From positions 1-62,291 of the forward strand of contig PKDU01000039.1 of assembly GCA_002862705.1 (NCBI GenBank): DNA of 62,291 bases. The letters are read 5' to 3'. The DNA is from Flavobacteriaceae bacterium (lineage in GTDB: Bacteria > Bacteroidota > Bacteroidia > Flavobacteriales > Flavobacteriaceae). This document shows positions 44,210 to 53,492 of this stretch, in pieces (within the stretch, counting starts at the first letter, position 1; every line of letters starts with the position of its first letter). The translations under genes and the position numbers were made by a program. A model generated the notes under the pieces. That model saw only the letters and a list, made by a program, of their open reading frames with translations. It was not told the DNA's origin and made no database searches.

Positions 44210-46650
44210 AAAAACTAGCGCTTGCTTTTCTATACTACCTAAGTTGTCATTTCGTGCTGCTTGCGCAAAACACCACCCTACAAGGCATCATCACCAACGA
44301 GAGTCAAGAGCCCATTCCCTATGTGTCTGTAAGCACAAATACGGGCTTTGGTACCAGCACAAACGTTAACGGCTTTTATCAATTAAACATACCGGCCGAA
44401 AATAAATTGGTCATTACCTATTCGCATATTGCCCATGAAAGGGTTGTCGTAACCATTAATCCACAGCCCAATACCGTTCAAGAGTTTCACCCTGTTATGA
44501 ATACCAAACGGGCACAAATGGGCGAAGTGGTTGTCATGGGAAATCAATCCACAAAAATTAGCGGTGTTACCGTATTATCTCCTGAAACAGTACGCAGAAT
44601 CCCTGGAGCAAATGCAGGCGTTGAAAACCTACTTTTAAGTCTGCCGGGGGTAAATTCAAACAATGAACTCAGCACGCAATATGCGGTTAGAGGGGGTAAT
44701 TACGATGAAAATTTGGTTTACGTAAACGGAATCGAAGTGTATAGACCAACGCTTATTCGCGCTGGACAGCAAGAAGGTTTAAGCTTTTTAAATCCCGATC
44801 TCATTCAACAAGTATCTTTTAAGGCCGGTGGTTTTGAAGCCCGTTATGGCGACAAGCTTTCCTCGGTATTGGATATTACCTATAAAACACCAACAAAAAA
44901 AGAGTTAAATGTAGATGCCAGTTTGTTGGGAGGCGGCATAAGCTACGGCAGCGCAAAGGGGAAGTGGTCGGCAATTGTAGGCGCACGCTATCGAGATAAC
45001 CAATTGCTTGTAAACCAAAAAGAAACCAGTGCGCAATACCAGCCTTCATTTGCCGATTTGCAGTCTTTTATTAGCTATCGAAAAAGCGAAAAACTAAAAT
45101 TTCAATTTCTAGGTGCTGTTTCTAGAAACACTTACAATTACGCCCCCCAAACAAGGCAAACAAATTTTGGAACTGCTAGTGACCCACGTGCGCTATTGGT
45201 TTATTACGATGGCAGTGAAGAAGACACTTACCAAACGTATTTGGGTGCGTTAAAAACCACTTATCAACCATCTGAAAACAACCAATACATTTTAACAACT
45301 TCAATTTATCACACCCAAGAACAGGAGTATTTTGACATTATTGGACAATATTTACTTGGCACACCAAATACGGAAATTGGCTCGGAAGACTTAGGGAACA
45401 TATCCTTTGCGGAAGGCATTGGCAGTCAGCATACCCATGGAAGAAACGATTTTGATGCTTTGATAACATCCGTCAATGTTTCAGGGAAACATCAACGAGA
45501 CAAACAGGAGCTACGGTGGGGTGTGGCGCTAAAATCTGAAAACATACGTGATCGAATTGTGGAATGGGAAAAAATAGACTCTGCGGGCTTTTCCATACGC
45601 CCACCCAGTATTGTCGCTAAAAACAACCAACCTTATGAACCCTTCGAAGGTCCATTGACATTGTTCAATAACATCAGAGCCACGCAACAAAGTACACTAA
45701 ACAGAATCTCGGGGTATCTCCAATATAACAACCGCTTTTTGATGGGTAAAAAAATAGCGTGGTTATCGGCTGGAATTCGCGTGCATCATTGGAACCTATC
45801 AAACTTTAGCAATTCTGGCAGTACGTTTGTAAGTCCACGTGCTCAATTGAGTTTTCAGCCTGTAAACAATCCCAATATAGTAACACGAGTATCGGTTGGC
45901 AATTACACACAAGCGCCATTTTACAAAGAACTAAGAGGTATTGACGGGAAGATAAATCCATCCGTAAAGCCACAACAATCCATACATGCGGTAGTAAGCC
46001 AGGATCGAACATTTCAACTTTGGAAAAGACCGTTTGTTTTTAGGGCTTCGGCCTACTATAAATACTTATGGGATGTTAATCCCTATACCTTGGAAAACGT
46101 CCGCATTCGATATGCTGCAAACAACGACACCAAGGCAAAAGTATACGGCTTGGATTTGCGGCTTAATGGTGAGTTTGTTCCCGGCAAGGAGTCTTGGATA
46201 AGTGTGGGGCTGTTAAAAGCCGTAGAGAATCAAAATAATCGTGGAGATATTGCAAGACCAACCGACCAAAGATTGAAATTTGCCATGCTCTTTCAAGACT
46301 ATGTACCAAGGTTACCATTCTTAAAAATGAACTTAAATTTAGTTTACAACACAGGCCTTCCAGGCGGTTCGCCTAGCTACGCAGATGCTTACAATTATCA
46401 AAACAGATTGCGCAACTACAAGCGTGCGGATATTGGTTTTTTATATGTCCTAAAAGACGATACCCGCTTTAGAAATACCTTTCGCGCTTTTGACGAGCTT
46501 GAGGTTGGAGTTGAAATATTCAACCTATTCAATGTACAAAATGCAATTACCAATACTTGGGTAAGAGATGTATATACACAGCGTCAATTTGCCGTAGCCA
46601 ATTATATGACGCCACGTGTATTCAATATAAAAATCAAAGCAAGACTTTAG
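44206..46650 (+). CDS. TonB-dependent outer-membrane receptor with carboxypeptidase-regulatory-like domain
   Basis: 814 residues. Signal peptide (LALAFLYYLSCHFVLLAQ), a CarboxypepD_reg-like domain (residues about 24-105: LQGIITNESQEPIPYVSV, then STNVNGFYQLNIPA), a plug domain (VLSPETVRRIPGANAGVENL, LLSLPGVNSNNELST, VRGGNYDENLVYVNGIEV) and a 22-strand barrel ending NIKIKARL. No SusD partner is adjacent, so it is not a polysaccharide locus. The substrate is unknown. Coupled to the M23 gene. Confidence 0.9.
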   Translation: MKKLALAFLYYLSCHFVLLAQNTTLQGIITNESQEPIPYVSVSTNTGFGTSTNVNGFYQLNIPAENKLVITYSHIAHERVVVTINPQPNTVQEFHPVMNTKRAQMGEVVVMGNQSTKISGVTVLSPETVRRIPGANAGVENLLLSLPGVNSNNELSTQYAVRGGNYDENLVYVNGIEVYRPTLIRAGQQEGLSFLNPDLIQQVSFKAGGFEARYGDKLSSVLDITYKTPTKKELNVDASLLGGGISYGSAKGKWSAIVGARYRDNQLLVNQKETSAQYQPSFADLQSFISYRKSEKLKFQFLGAVSRNTYNYAPQTRQTNFGTASDPRALLVYYDGSEEDTYQTYLGALKTTYQPSENNQYILTTSIYHTQEQEYFDIIGQYLLGTPNTEIGSEDLGNISFAEGIGSQHTHGRNDFDALITSVNVSGKHQRDKQELRWGVALKSENIRDRIVEWEKIDSAGFSIRPPSIVAKNNQPYEPFEGPLTLFNNIRATQQSTLNRISGYLQYNNRFLMGKKIAWLSAGIRVHHWNLSNFSNSGSTFVSPRAQLSFQPVNNPNIVTRVSVGNYTQAPFYKELRGIDGKINPSVKPQQSIHAVVSQDRTFQLWKRPFVFRASAYYKYLWDVNPYTLENVRIRYAANNDTKAKVYGLDLRLNGEFVPGKESWISVGLLKAVENQNNRGDIARPTDQRLKFAMLFQDYVPRLPFLKMNLNLVYNTGLPGGSPSYADAYNYQNRLRNYKRADIGFLYVLKDDTRFRNTFRAFDELEVGVEIFNLFNVQNAITNTWVRDVYTQRQFAVANYMTPRVFNIKIKARL

Positions 46651-47795
46651 CTTTTTGCGTAGTCAACAAGTATAGCAATAAGCTTGTCAATTTCTTTTTT
46701 AGTGTTGTGCGCCGAAAAGGAAAAACGCAAAGACGGCGCCTTGTTTTGTTCGGCAGTGAGCAAGTTTTGCAACACATGGGAACCTCCTTCGCTTCCCGAC
46801 TGACAAGCACTACCCTTGGAGCAACATACCCCCTGCAAATCAAGATTAAAAGCCAGGAGTTGTGCTTTTTTCTCATCCATGGGCAAACGGGCATTTACAA
46901 TCGTATGCGTGCTTTTTTCAATATCACCAGAAGCGCCATTAAATGTTGTGCCAGGCAAAGCGGCTTGTAATTGATCGAGACAATAGGTTTTTAATTCCTT
47001 GAGATACAAAGCATCCGCTTCCATGCGTTGATAGGCAATATGAAAGGCTGCTTCCATACCAACAATATTGTGAACGGCTTCTGTACCTGCACGCATTCCG
47101 CGTTCTTGCGAACCGCCTAAAATCATACCGCCTAAACCCGTATCTTTTTTTATGTATGAAAAACCAACGCCCTTGGGGCCGTGAAATTTGTGTGCAGAAG
47201 CAACAGCAAAATCTACCGGAAGCGAGCCAAAATCCAAGGAAAAATGTCCAATGGATTGAACGGAATCTGTATGAAACAAAGCATTGTGCGCGTGACAAAG
47301 GTTCCCAACAGCTTCAAGGTCTATTAGGGTGCCTACCTCATTATTGACGTGTATTAGGCTCACCATTTTCTTTTCATCACTACTGCGCAACAAGCGCTTT
47401 AAATCGTCCATGTCGGGCAAACCACTGGGAAGTACTTTTACCAAGTCTAGATGTATGTGGCCTTGTTTGGCCATGTGTTCTAGGGTGTGAAGCACTGCGT
47501 GGTGTTCGATTGGAGAACTTATAAAGTGGCGTATCCCCAATTGATGAAAAGTGGCATGCATCACAGTGTTATCGCCCTCAGTTCCGCCAGACGTGAAAAT
47601 GATTTCTTTGGGCAAAACACCCATTTGCTTAGCGATATATTTTCGTGCAGACTCAACCTTGGCTTTTGCAGAACGCCCTGCCGCATGCACAGAAGAAGGA
47701 TTGCCAAAGTCTCCTTGAAGCGTATCATGCATGGCTTCGATTACTTCAGGATAAATTAAAGTAGTCGCAGCGTTATCAAAATAAATCAAATCCAT
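46647..47795 (-). CDS. Cysteine desulfurase (class V aminotransferase)
   Basis: 382 residues, PLP-dependent release of sulfur from cysteine for Fe-S clusters or tRNA thiolation. The PLP Lys lies in VASAHKFHGPKGVGFSYI near residue 205; the N-terminus is IYFDNAATTLIYPEVIEAM. The region of the catalytic Cys loop reads CCSKGSACQSGSEGGSHVL near residue 330. It may be NifS- or IscS-like; no isc or suf genes are nearby. Convergent with the TonB receptor (4-base overlap). Confidence 0.9.
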   Translation of the reverse strand: MDLIYFDNAATTLIYPEVIEAMHDTLQGDFGNPSSVHAAGRSAKAKVESARKYIAKQMGVLPKEIIFTSGGTEGDNTVMHATFHQLGIRHFISSPIEHHAVLHTLEHMAKQGHIHLDLVKVLPSGLPDMDDLKRLLRSSDEKKMVSLIHVNNEVGTLIDLEAVGNLCHAHNALFHTDSVQSIGHFSLDFGSLPVDFAVASAHKFHGPKGVGFSYIKKDTGLGGMILGGSQERGMRAGTEAVHNIVGMEAAFHIAYQRMEADALYLKELKTYCLDQLQAALPGTTFNGASGDIEKSTHTIVNARLPMDEKKAQLLAFNLDLQGVCCSKGSACQSGSEGGSHVLQNLLTAEQNKAPSLRFSFSAHNTKKEIDKLIAILVDYAKS

Positions 47796-47799
47796 AAAA

Positions 47800-49083
47800 C
47801 TACTTTGGTTCGAAGGTTTTTAGGGTTGCTATTATGATGTTAACACAGTCTAATAGTTGCGCTTTAGTCATCACCAACGGTGGTGCAAATCGGATGATAT
47901 TTCCGTGCGTAGGCTTGGCTAATAAGCCGTTTTCTTTTAATGCCATACAAATGTTCCAGGCGGTATCGCTTTCTGGGCTGTCGTTGATCACAATCGCATT
48001 GAGTAAGCCCCTACCACGCACCAAAGTCACAACCTTGCTGGACTGGATGTAGGTGTTGAGTTGGTCACGAAATATCTTGCCGAGTTTACGTGCATTTAAG
48101 GCGAGTGCCTCATCTTGAACTACGCGAAGGGCAGCAGTGGCCACTGCTGCAGCAATGGGATTTCCACCAAAAGTACTGCCATGCTCTCCGGGTTTGATTA
48201 CGTCCATGACATCATTGTTGGCCAAAACAGCAGAGACGGGATAAACACCTCCACTAATTGCCTTTCCAAGGATTAGCACATCAGGAGCTGCAAATGTATC
48301 TGCCTGTCTTTCACAAGTTGTACCACAATCACAATTTCCACAGACCGCGAGCAATGAACCCGTTCTGGCAATACCTGTTTGGATTTCATCAGCAATAAAC
48401 AAAACATCATGTGCGTTACAAAGCGCTTGAACATCTTGCAAGTAATTTTCGTCAGGCGTATAGATACCTGCCTCCCCCTGAATAGGCTCCATCAAGAAAC
48501 CAACAATGTTTTTGTTTGCCTCCAAGACATTTTTTAAAGCATCCAAGTCATTGTGCGGGATTGCGATAAATCCTGGCGTATAAGGTCCAAAATCATTTTT
48601 TGCACCTCGGTCATCAGAAAACGATATAATCGTGGTTGTTCTCCCGTGAAAATTATTGTGACACACTACAATTTGTGCGGCCTCTTGTGGTATGTTCTTT
48701 TTTTGAACACCCCATTTTCGGGCCAGTTTGATAGCAGTCTCAACAGCTTCCGCACCCGAATTCATGGGAAGCACTTTGTCAAATCCAAAATAGTTGGAAA
48801 TAAATGCTGCAAAAGGACCCAAAGAACTGTTGAAAAAAGCACGTGATGTTAAACAGAGTTTTTGCGATTGATCATGAAGCGCTTGTAGGATTTTTGGGTG
48901 GCTATGCCCTTGGTTAACCGCTGAATAAGCCGAAAGAAAATCATAGTATTTTTTGCCTTCGACATCCCATAAATAGACACCTTCTCCCCTGTCCAAAACA
49001 ACAGGAAGTGGGTGGTAATTGTGCGCACTATGGTCTTGCTCAAGTGCTATAAATTGTTCAGTAAGTTTTGTGTCGGTTGGCAT
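47800..49083 (-). CDS. rocD: Ornithine--oxo-acid transaminase
   Basis: About 427 residues, class III PLP aminotransferase that links ornithine and glutamate semialdehyde. Motifs: SAYSAVNQGHSHPKI, NSGAEAVETAIKLARKWG, and the PLP lysine in ILGKAISGGVYPVSAV. Near residue 240 there is a cysteine-rich loop, VCGNCDCGTTCERQ, absent from most other OATs. Start at ATG 49083 rather than the TTG-like codon 9 bases upstream. Confidence 0.9.
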   Translation of the reverse strand: MPTDTKLTEQFIALEQDHSAHNYHPLPVVLDRGEGVYLWDVEGKKYYDFLSAYSAVNQGHSHPKILQALHDQSQKLCLTSRAFFNSSLGPFAAFISNYFGFDKVLPMNSGAEAVETAIKLARKWGVQKKNIPQEAAQIVVCHNNFHGRTTTIISFSDDRGAKNDFGPYTPGFIAIPHNDLDALKNVLEANKNIVGFLMEPIQGEAGIYTPDENYLQDVQALCNAHDVLFIADEIQTGIARTGSLLAVCGNCDCGTTCERQADTFAAPDVLILGKAISGGVYPVSAVLANNDVMDVIKPGEHGSTFGGNPIAAAVATAALRVVQDEALALNARKLGKIFRDQLNTYIQSSKVVTLVRGRGLLNAIVINDSPESDTAWNICMALKENGLLAKPTHGNIIRFAPPLVMTKAQLLDCVNIIIATLKTFEPK

Positions 49084-49121
49084 ACCACACAAAAATACGG
49101 AAGCCTCAGGTAATAAAAAAG

Positions 49122-49508
49122 TTATATGATGGTTTCGTATATTTTTTCCATGAAGGAAATCAGCAACTTATAGCCCGTTCTTGGGATTTGAATACGGTAT
49201 CCATTGGTAAGCGTAAGGGTGTATTGCACATTGCGATGAATGGTACGTATGGCCGTAATATTCACAATAGAAGTGAGACTTACCCTAAAGAAAATATTTT
49301 CAGGCAATTTTTTCTCCATTTCAAGCAAAGGTTTATTCACAACAATATGCTCTCGTTTTGCGTGATGCTTGAGCACAATTTCAGATTTGTGGGTGCCTTT
49401 GTGGGTTTCTACACACATAATTTCATCAATAGAAACAAAATCGACACTAGATTTTTCAGAAATGGCAATACGATGATTAGTCGCTGCTAAGGAGCCATTA
49501 AGAGATCT
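49122..49508 (-). pseudogene. LytTR DNA-binding half of a split response regulator
   Basis: After the stop at 49509-49511 the same frame stays open for 129 codons to the stop at 49122. It encodes a linker (RSLNGSLAATNHRIAISEKS) and a LytTR domain (SSVDFVSIDEIMCVETHKGT, RVSLTSIVNITAIRTIHRNV, NGYRIQIPRTGYKLLISF). Together with the REC half it makes a normal 260-residue LytTR regulator. It might still be made from the ATG at 49418 by reinitiation, but a nonsense mutation or sequencing error is likelier. Confidence 0.78.
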
Positions 49509-49907
49509 TTAATGAGAAGAATTGTACACCTGTCTTTCTTTGTGCTTCTTTATTCTTTTTTGAATTTTTTCGACTGTTGAAATTAGATCTTGAATTTCAA
49601 GGGGTTTGAGCAAATAATCAGTCACCTGATATCGGATAGCTTTTAGGGCAAATTCGTCATGAGCAGAACACATGACAACATGAATTTCATCATAGTCAAT
49701 GGCATCAAGAATATCAAAACCGCTTCCAGCATCAAGGACAATATTAAGAAAAAGAATATCGGGTTTGTTATTTCTCAAATGAGAAATGGCTTTTGTTTTT
49801 TTTGTGAATGAAGCGACTAATGAAATTTCAGGGCAATACTTCTCAAGGCAATGAGATAAAAGTGCGATATTGCGTGCTTCATCGTCAACAATTACGGTAG
49901 ACAACAA
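49509..49907 (-). CDS. Response regulator receiver domain, ended early by an in-frame TAA
   Basis: 132 residues of a complete REC domain: STVIVDDEARNIALLSHCLE with the acidic pocket, a phosphoacceptor region reading ILFLNIVLDAGSGFDIL (Asn occupies the place expected for the phosphorylated Asp), and LKPLEIQDLI with the conserved Lys. The frame continues past the TAA into a LytTR domain. No histidine kinase is adjacent. The lost Asp needs checking by alignment. Confidence 0.82.
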   Translation of the reverse strand: MLSTVIVDDEARNIALLSHCLEKYCPEISLVASFTKKTKAISHLRNNKPDILFLNIVLDAGSGFDILDAIDYDEIHVVMCSAHDEFALKAIRYQVTDYLLKPLEIQDLISTVEKIQKRIKKHKERQVYNSSH

Positions 49908-49994
49908 TTTGTTAAGTTTTAAATTTGGCCTAGTAAATATACAGATTTTTTGAAAAGTGATAAAAATTGTTTGTGTTTTAAATTTGAATAATTA

Positions 49995-50792
49995 ATGAAA
50001 CGTATAGCAAGTACACAAAATCAAGCCGTCAAAAATATTGTTGCTTTACAGTCAAAAGCTAAAGCAAGAAAAGAGACCAAAAGCTTTGTAGTAGAGGGCT
50101 TAAGGGAACTACAATTGGCGTTTACAGTTGGCTTTGAAGCAATGCATATTTATTGGTGTCCGGAAATTTTAGGAGAAGTAGCATTTAAAAACTGGATAGG
50201 AAAATTCAATCTCGATTCAAAAATTACATCCGTTTCAACAGGTGTATATCGCAAAATGGTAATGCGCGATACCACTGAAGGAGTCGTAGGCGTTCTTAAG
50301 CAAAAAGATGCCAAACTAGAAAATTGGCAACCAAAAAGCAACAGCCCTTTTGTATTGGTTTTGGAGTCAATCGAAAAACCTGGAAATTTAGGTGCCATAC
50401 TGCGCACTGCTGACGCAGCAGGCGTAGATGCGGTGATTATAAGTGACCCGCATACTGATATTTACAATCCAAATGTGATTAGGTCGAGCGTTGGTGGTTT
50501 TTTCTCTGTACTAACATTTGTTTGCGAAAACAATCAAGCCAAAGATTTTTTAAAAACCTTTAACATCAATATTTATGCGGCTTCACTCCAAAAAGGCATA
50601 AACTACGCAACGGCAGATTTTACCAAAGCAACAGCATTGGTAATGGGAAGCGAAGCAAAAGGCTTAAGTCCATTTTGGCAAAAAGAAACTACGGCCGTTA
50701 AAATACCCATGCTAGGTCATGTTGACTCCTTAAACGTATCCGTAGCTACAGCTGTATTGGCTTATGAAGTTGTGCGTCAACGTAAATCCTAA
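49995..50792 (+). CDS. TrmH-family RNA 2'-O-methyltransferase (SpoU class)
   Basis: 265 residues. The N-terminal substrate-binding domain (TQNQAVKNIVALQSKAKARK) is followed by the SpoU knot motifs: LVLESIEKPGNLGAILRTAD near residue 120, NPNVIRSSVGGFF near residue 158, and the C-terminal MGSEAKGLSPFW and GHVDSLNVSVATAVLAYE. Methylates rRNA or tRNA; the target is unknown. A TAAATTTG element at 49979-49986 is its likely -7 box. Confidence 0.92.
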   Translation: MKRIASTQNQAVKNIVALQSKAKARKETKSFVVEGLRELQLAFTVGFEAMHIYWCPEILGEVAFKNWIGKFNLDSKITSVSTGVYRKMVMRDTTEGVVGVLKQKDAKLENWQPKSNSPFVLVLESIEKPGNLGAILRTADAAGVDAVIISDPHTDIYNPNVIRSSVGGFFSVLTFVCENNQAKDFLKTFNINIYAASLQKGINYATADFTKATALVMGSEAKGLSPFWQKETTAVKIPMLGHVDSLNVSVATAVLAYEVVRQRKS

Positions 50793-50809
50793 TTTTTGTA
50801 TATTTAACT

Positions 50810-53011
50810 ATGCAAATTTCAGAAGTTAACGAGAATGCCATTATTGCACAGGAGTATAAAAACTTACTACGCAACAGCTATCAATCGTTGACGGCAGAAG
50901 ACAAGAAACTCATACGGCTGGCTTTTGACACCGCAGTAGACGCCCACAAAGACCAAAGACGCAGAAGCGGCGAACCCTACATTATGCATCCCATCGCTGT
51001 GGCGCAGATAGTTGCCGATCAAATTGGATTGGGTGCTACATCCATAGCCGCAGCCCTACTCCACGATGTGGTAGAAGACACTTCCCTGACTATTGATGAC
51101 ATAGCCCTAATGTTTGGCGACACCGTCGCAAAAATTGTTGATGGACTTACCAAAATATCAAAACTCTCAAAAGACAAGCGCGTTTCCATTCAGGCAGAAA
51201 ATTTTAAGAAAATGCTGCTAACCATGAATGATGACGTCAGGGTTATTTTGATAAAAATTGCAGACAGGCTTCACAACATGACAACCTTAACCGCCATGCC
51301 AGAAGAAAAACAAGTACGCATTGCTTCTGAAACGCTTTACATCTATGCGCCTTTGGCACATCGTATTGGCATGTATAACATCAAAACACAGCTAGAAGAC
51401 TTGGCCCTTAAGTACACAGAGCCTGAAGTATACAACGACATAGAACTAAAAATAAAAGAGAGCGAAGAGGAACGACTGAGCTATATAAAGAATTTTACAA
51501 AACAACTTCAAAAGCACCTAAGCAAAGAGCGAGTTAATTTTAAAACAGAAGGTCGCTTCAAAAGTGTGTTTTCCATTCGCAGAAAAATGCAGATCAAAAA
51601 CAAAAGGTTTGACGAAGTTTTTGATCGTTATGCTGTGCGTATTATTTATAAGTCAACGCCAAAACAAGAAAAGTTTCTGGCTTGGAAAATTTATTCCATC
51701 GTTACCGACCATTTCCAACCTAATCCCATGCGATTGCGCGATTGGATTTCTTCACCCAAATCAACGGGCTATGAAGCCTTGCACATCACGGTTGTTGGAC
51801 CAGGTGGCAAATGGGTCGAAGTACAAATCAGATCGGAGCGCATGCACGAAATTGCTGAAAAAGGATACGCAGCTCATTTTAAATACAAGCACGGAAACAA
51901 AGACGAAGGCGGCATGGAAAGCTGGCTAAACCGATTGCGTGACGTTTTAAAATCAGACGATACCGATGCCGTGGACTTTGTCAAAGACTTTAAACTCAAT
52001 TTGTATGCGAGTGAGATATTCGTGTTTACCCCTAAAGGAGACTTAAGATCCTTGCCTAAGGGAGCTACACCTGTAGATTTTGCCTATTCCATTCACAGTG
52101 AAGTGGGTGACAAAACGCGTGGCGCAAAAGTGAATGGCAAGATTGTACCGCTAAATTATGCATTAAACAGCGGCGACCAAGTTGACATTATCACTTCTGA
52201 ATCTTCATCGCCCAGTGCCAACTGGCTTGATTTTGCGATCACCTCAAAAGCGCGTTCAAGTATTCGCACCTCGTTGCGAGCAGAAGAAAAAACCATTGCT
52301 GCTGAAGGCAAGGAACTTTTAAGGCGTAAACTGCGTCATATGAAATTTAAGTTTAGTGATCGGATTATCAATGCGATGGTGTCTTACTTTAAACTCAAAA
52401 CCAGTTTGGATTTATATTATCGAATTGGTATTGGCACCATTGACAATAAGATGTTAAAGAAGTTTGCCGCCGAGGAAAACAATCGTTTTTACCAACTGTT
52501 TAGAAGACGTCCCTCTGACCGACCTAAGAAAGAAAACCTCGACAGTAGTGAAATTTCAAGTTTCTTTGATATGTTGGTTTTTGGCAAAGACCAAGAAACC
52601 CTCAATTATACGCTAAGCCCTTGTTGCAACCCTATTGCAGGTGATGATGTATTTGGATTTGTCTCTATTAATGAAGGCATTAAGGTGCATAAAAACGAAT
52701 GTCCAAACGCCATCAGCTTGCGATCAAATTATGGCTACCGTATTTTAAGTGCCAAATGGATAGATTCCTCAAAAGGGTTCTTTACTGGCAATATCCGCCT
52801 TTCAGGTATTGATCGAATAGGACTTGTCAACGAGGTTACCAACCTCATTTCAAATGCCCACAACGTAGATATTACACAAATAAAATTTGACACAGAAAAA
52901 GGCACGTTTTCTGGGGAAATAAGACTACACGTGAGACATGCCTCCACCCTGCACATGTTAATTAATAAACTTGAAAAAGTTACTGGGATTGATAAAGTAG
53001 TTCGAGATTGA
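50810..53011 (+). CDS. Bifunctional (p)ppGpp synthetase/hydrolase
   Basis: 733 residues, RelA/SpoT family, controls the stringent response. Domains in order: HD hydrolase (ALLHDVVEDTSLTIDDI near residue 84), RelA synthetase (RFKSVFSIRRKMQIKNKRFD, YEALHITVVGPGGKWVEVQI), TGS (VFTPKGDLRSLPKGATPVDF) and C-terminal ACT (DRIGLVNEVTNLISNAHNVD). The HDxxED hydrolase motif is intact, so both activities are likely. Upstream of the fur-like gene and purA, a typical order. Confidence 0.95.
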   Translation: MQISEVNENAIIAQEYKNLLRNSYQSLTAEDKKLIRLAFDTAVDAHKDQRRRSGEPYIMHPIAVAQIVADQIGLGATSIAAALLHDVVEDTSLTIDDIALMFGDTVAKIVDGLTKISKLSKDKRVSIQAENFKKMLLTMNDDVRVILIKIADRLHNMTTLTAMPEEKQVRIASETLYIYAPLAHRIGMYNIKTQLEDLALKYTEPEVYNDIELKIKESEEERLSYIKNFTKQLQKHLSKERVNFKTEGRFKSVFSIRRKMQIKNKRFDEVFDRYAVRIIYKSTPKQEKFLAWKIYSIVTDHFQPNPMRLRDWISSPKSTGYEALHITVVGPGGKWVEVQIRSERMHEIAEKGYAAHFKYKHGNKDEGGMESWLNRLRDVLKSDDTDAVDFVKDFKLNLYASEIFVFTPKGDLRSLPKGATPVDFAYSIHSEVGDKTRGAKVNGKIVPLNYALNSGDQVDIITSESSSPSANWLDFAITSKARSSIRTSLRAEEKTIAAEGKELLRRKLRHMKFKFSDRIINAMVSYFKLKTSLDLYYRIGIGTIDNKMLKKFAAEENNRFYQLFRRRPSDRPKKENLDSSEISSFFDMLVFGKDQETLNYTLSPCCNPIAGDDVFGFVSINEGIKVHKNECPNAISLRSNYGYRILSAKWIDSSKGFFTGNIRLSGIDRIGLVNEVTNLISNAHNVDITQIKFDTEKGTFSGEIRLHVRHASTLHMLINKLEKVTGIDKVVRD

Positions 53012-53048
53012 ATTCGGTTGCTTATCTTTGTTTTTTGGGTTTTAGCAT

Positions 53049-53486
53049 ATGAAAAATGAATTCGAAATCGTAAAAAGTGTTTTTATCCAGTTCTTGGATA
53101 GCAACGGGCATAGAAAAACGCCTGAACGCTTTGCCATACTTGAGGAAATTTACTTAAGCGATGAGCATTTTGATATCGAGTCGTTATATATCATGATGAA
53201 AAACAAAAACTACAGGGTAAGTCGCGCAACGCTCTACAATACAATTGAATTGTTGCTGGCATGTGGCTTGGTTCGAAAGCACCAATTTGGTCTACAACAC
53301 GCCCAGTATGAAAAGTCATATTTTGACAAACAACACGATCACGTAATTTTAACAGACACTGGCGATGTAAAAGAATTTTGCGATCCCCGTATTCAAGCCA
53401 TAAAACAAACCATAGAGGAGGTTTTTGATATTGACATACACGCACATTCGTTATACTTTTATGGAACCAAAAAAAAAGCTAACTAA
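53049..53486 (+). CDS. Fur-family transcriptional regulator lacking the usual CxxC
   Basis: 145 residues. The winged helix reads [20 protein letters not shown] and [20 protein letters not shown]. The dimerisation domain has [20 protein letters not shown]; the first structural CxxC of typical Fur (IxCxxC) is replaced by LTDT. The HDH metal site is kept. It may sense iron, zinc or peroxide; the sequence cannot decide. Located between relA/spoT and purA. Confidence 0.88.
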   Translation: MKNEFEIVKSVFIQFLDSNGHRKTPERFAILEEIYLSDEHFDIESLYIMMKNKNYRVSRATLYNTIELLLACGLVRKHQFGLQHAQYEKSYFDKQHDHVILTDTGDVKEFCDPRIQAIKQTIEEVFDIDIHAHSLYFYGTKKKAN

Positions 53487-53492
53487 TCATTC

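Noticed and set aside
46557..46970. 137-residue open frame on the plus strand after the TonB receptor
   Set aside because: It is antisense to the cysteine desulfurase C-terminus and lacks any recognisable domain.
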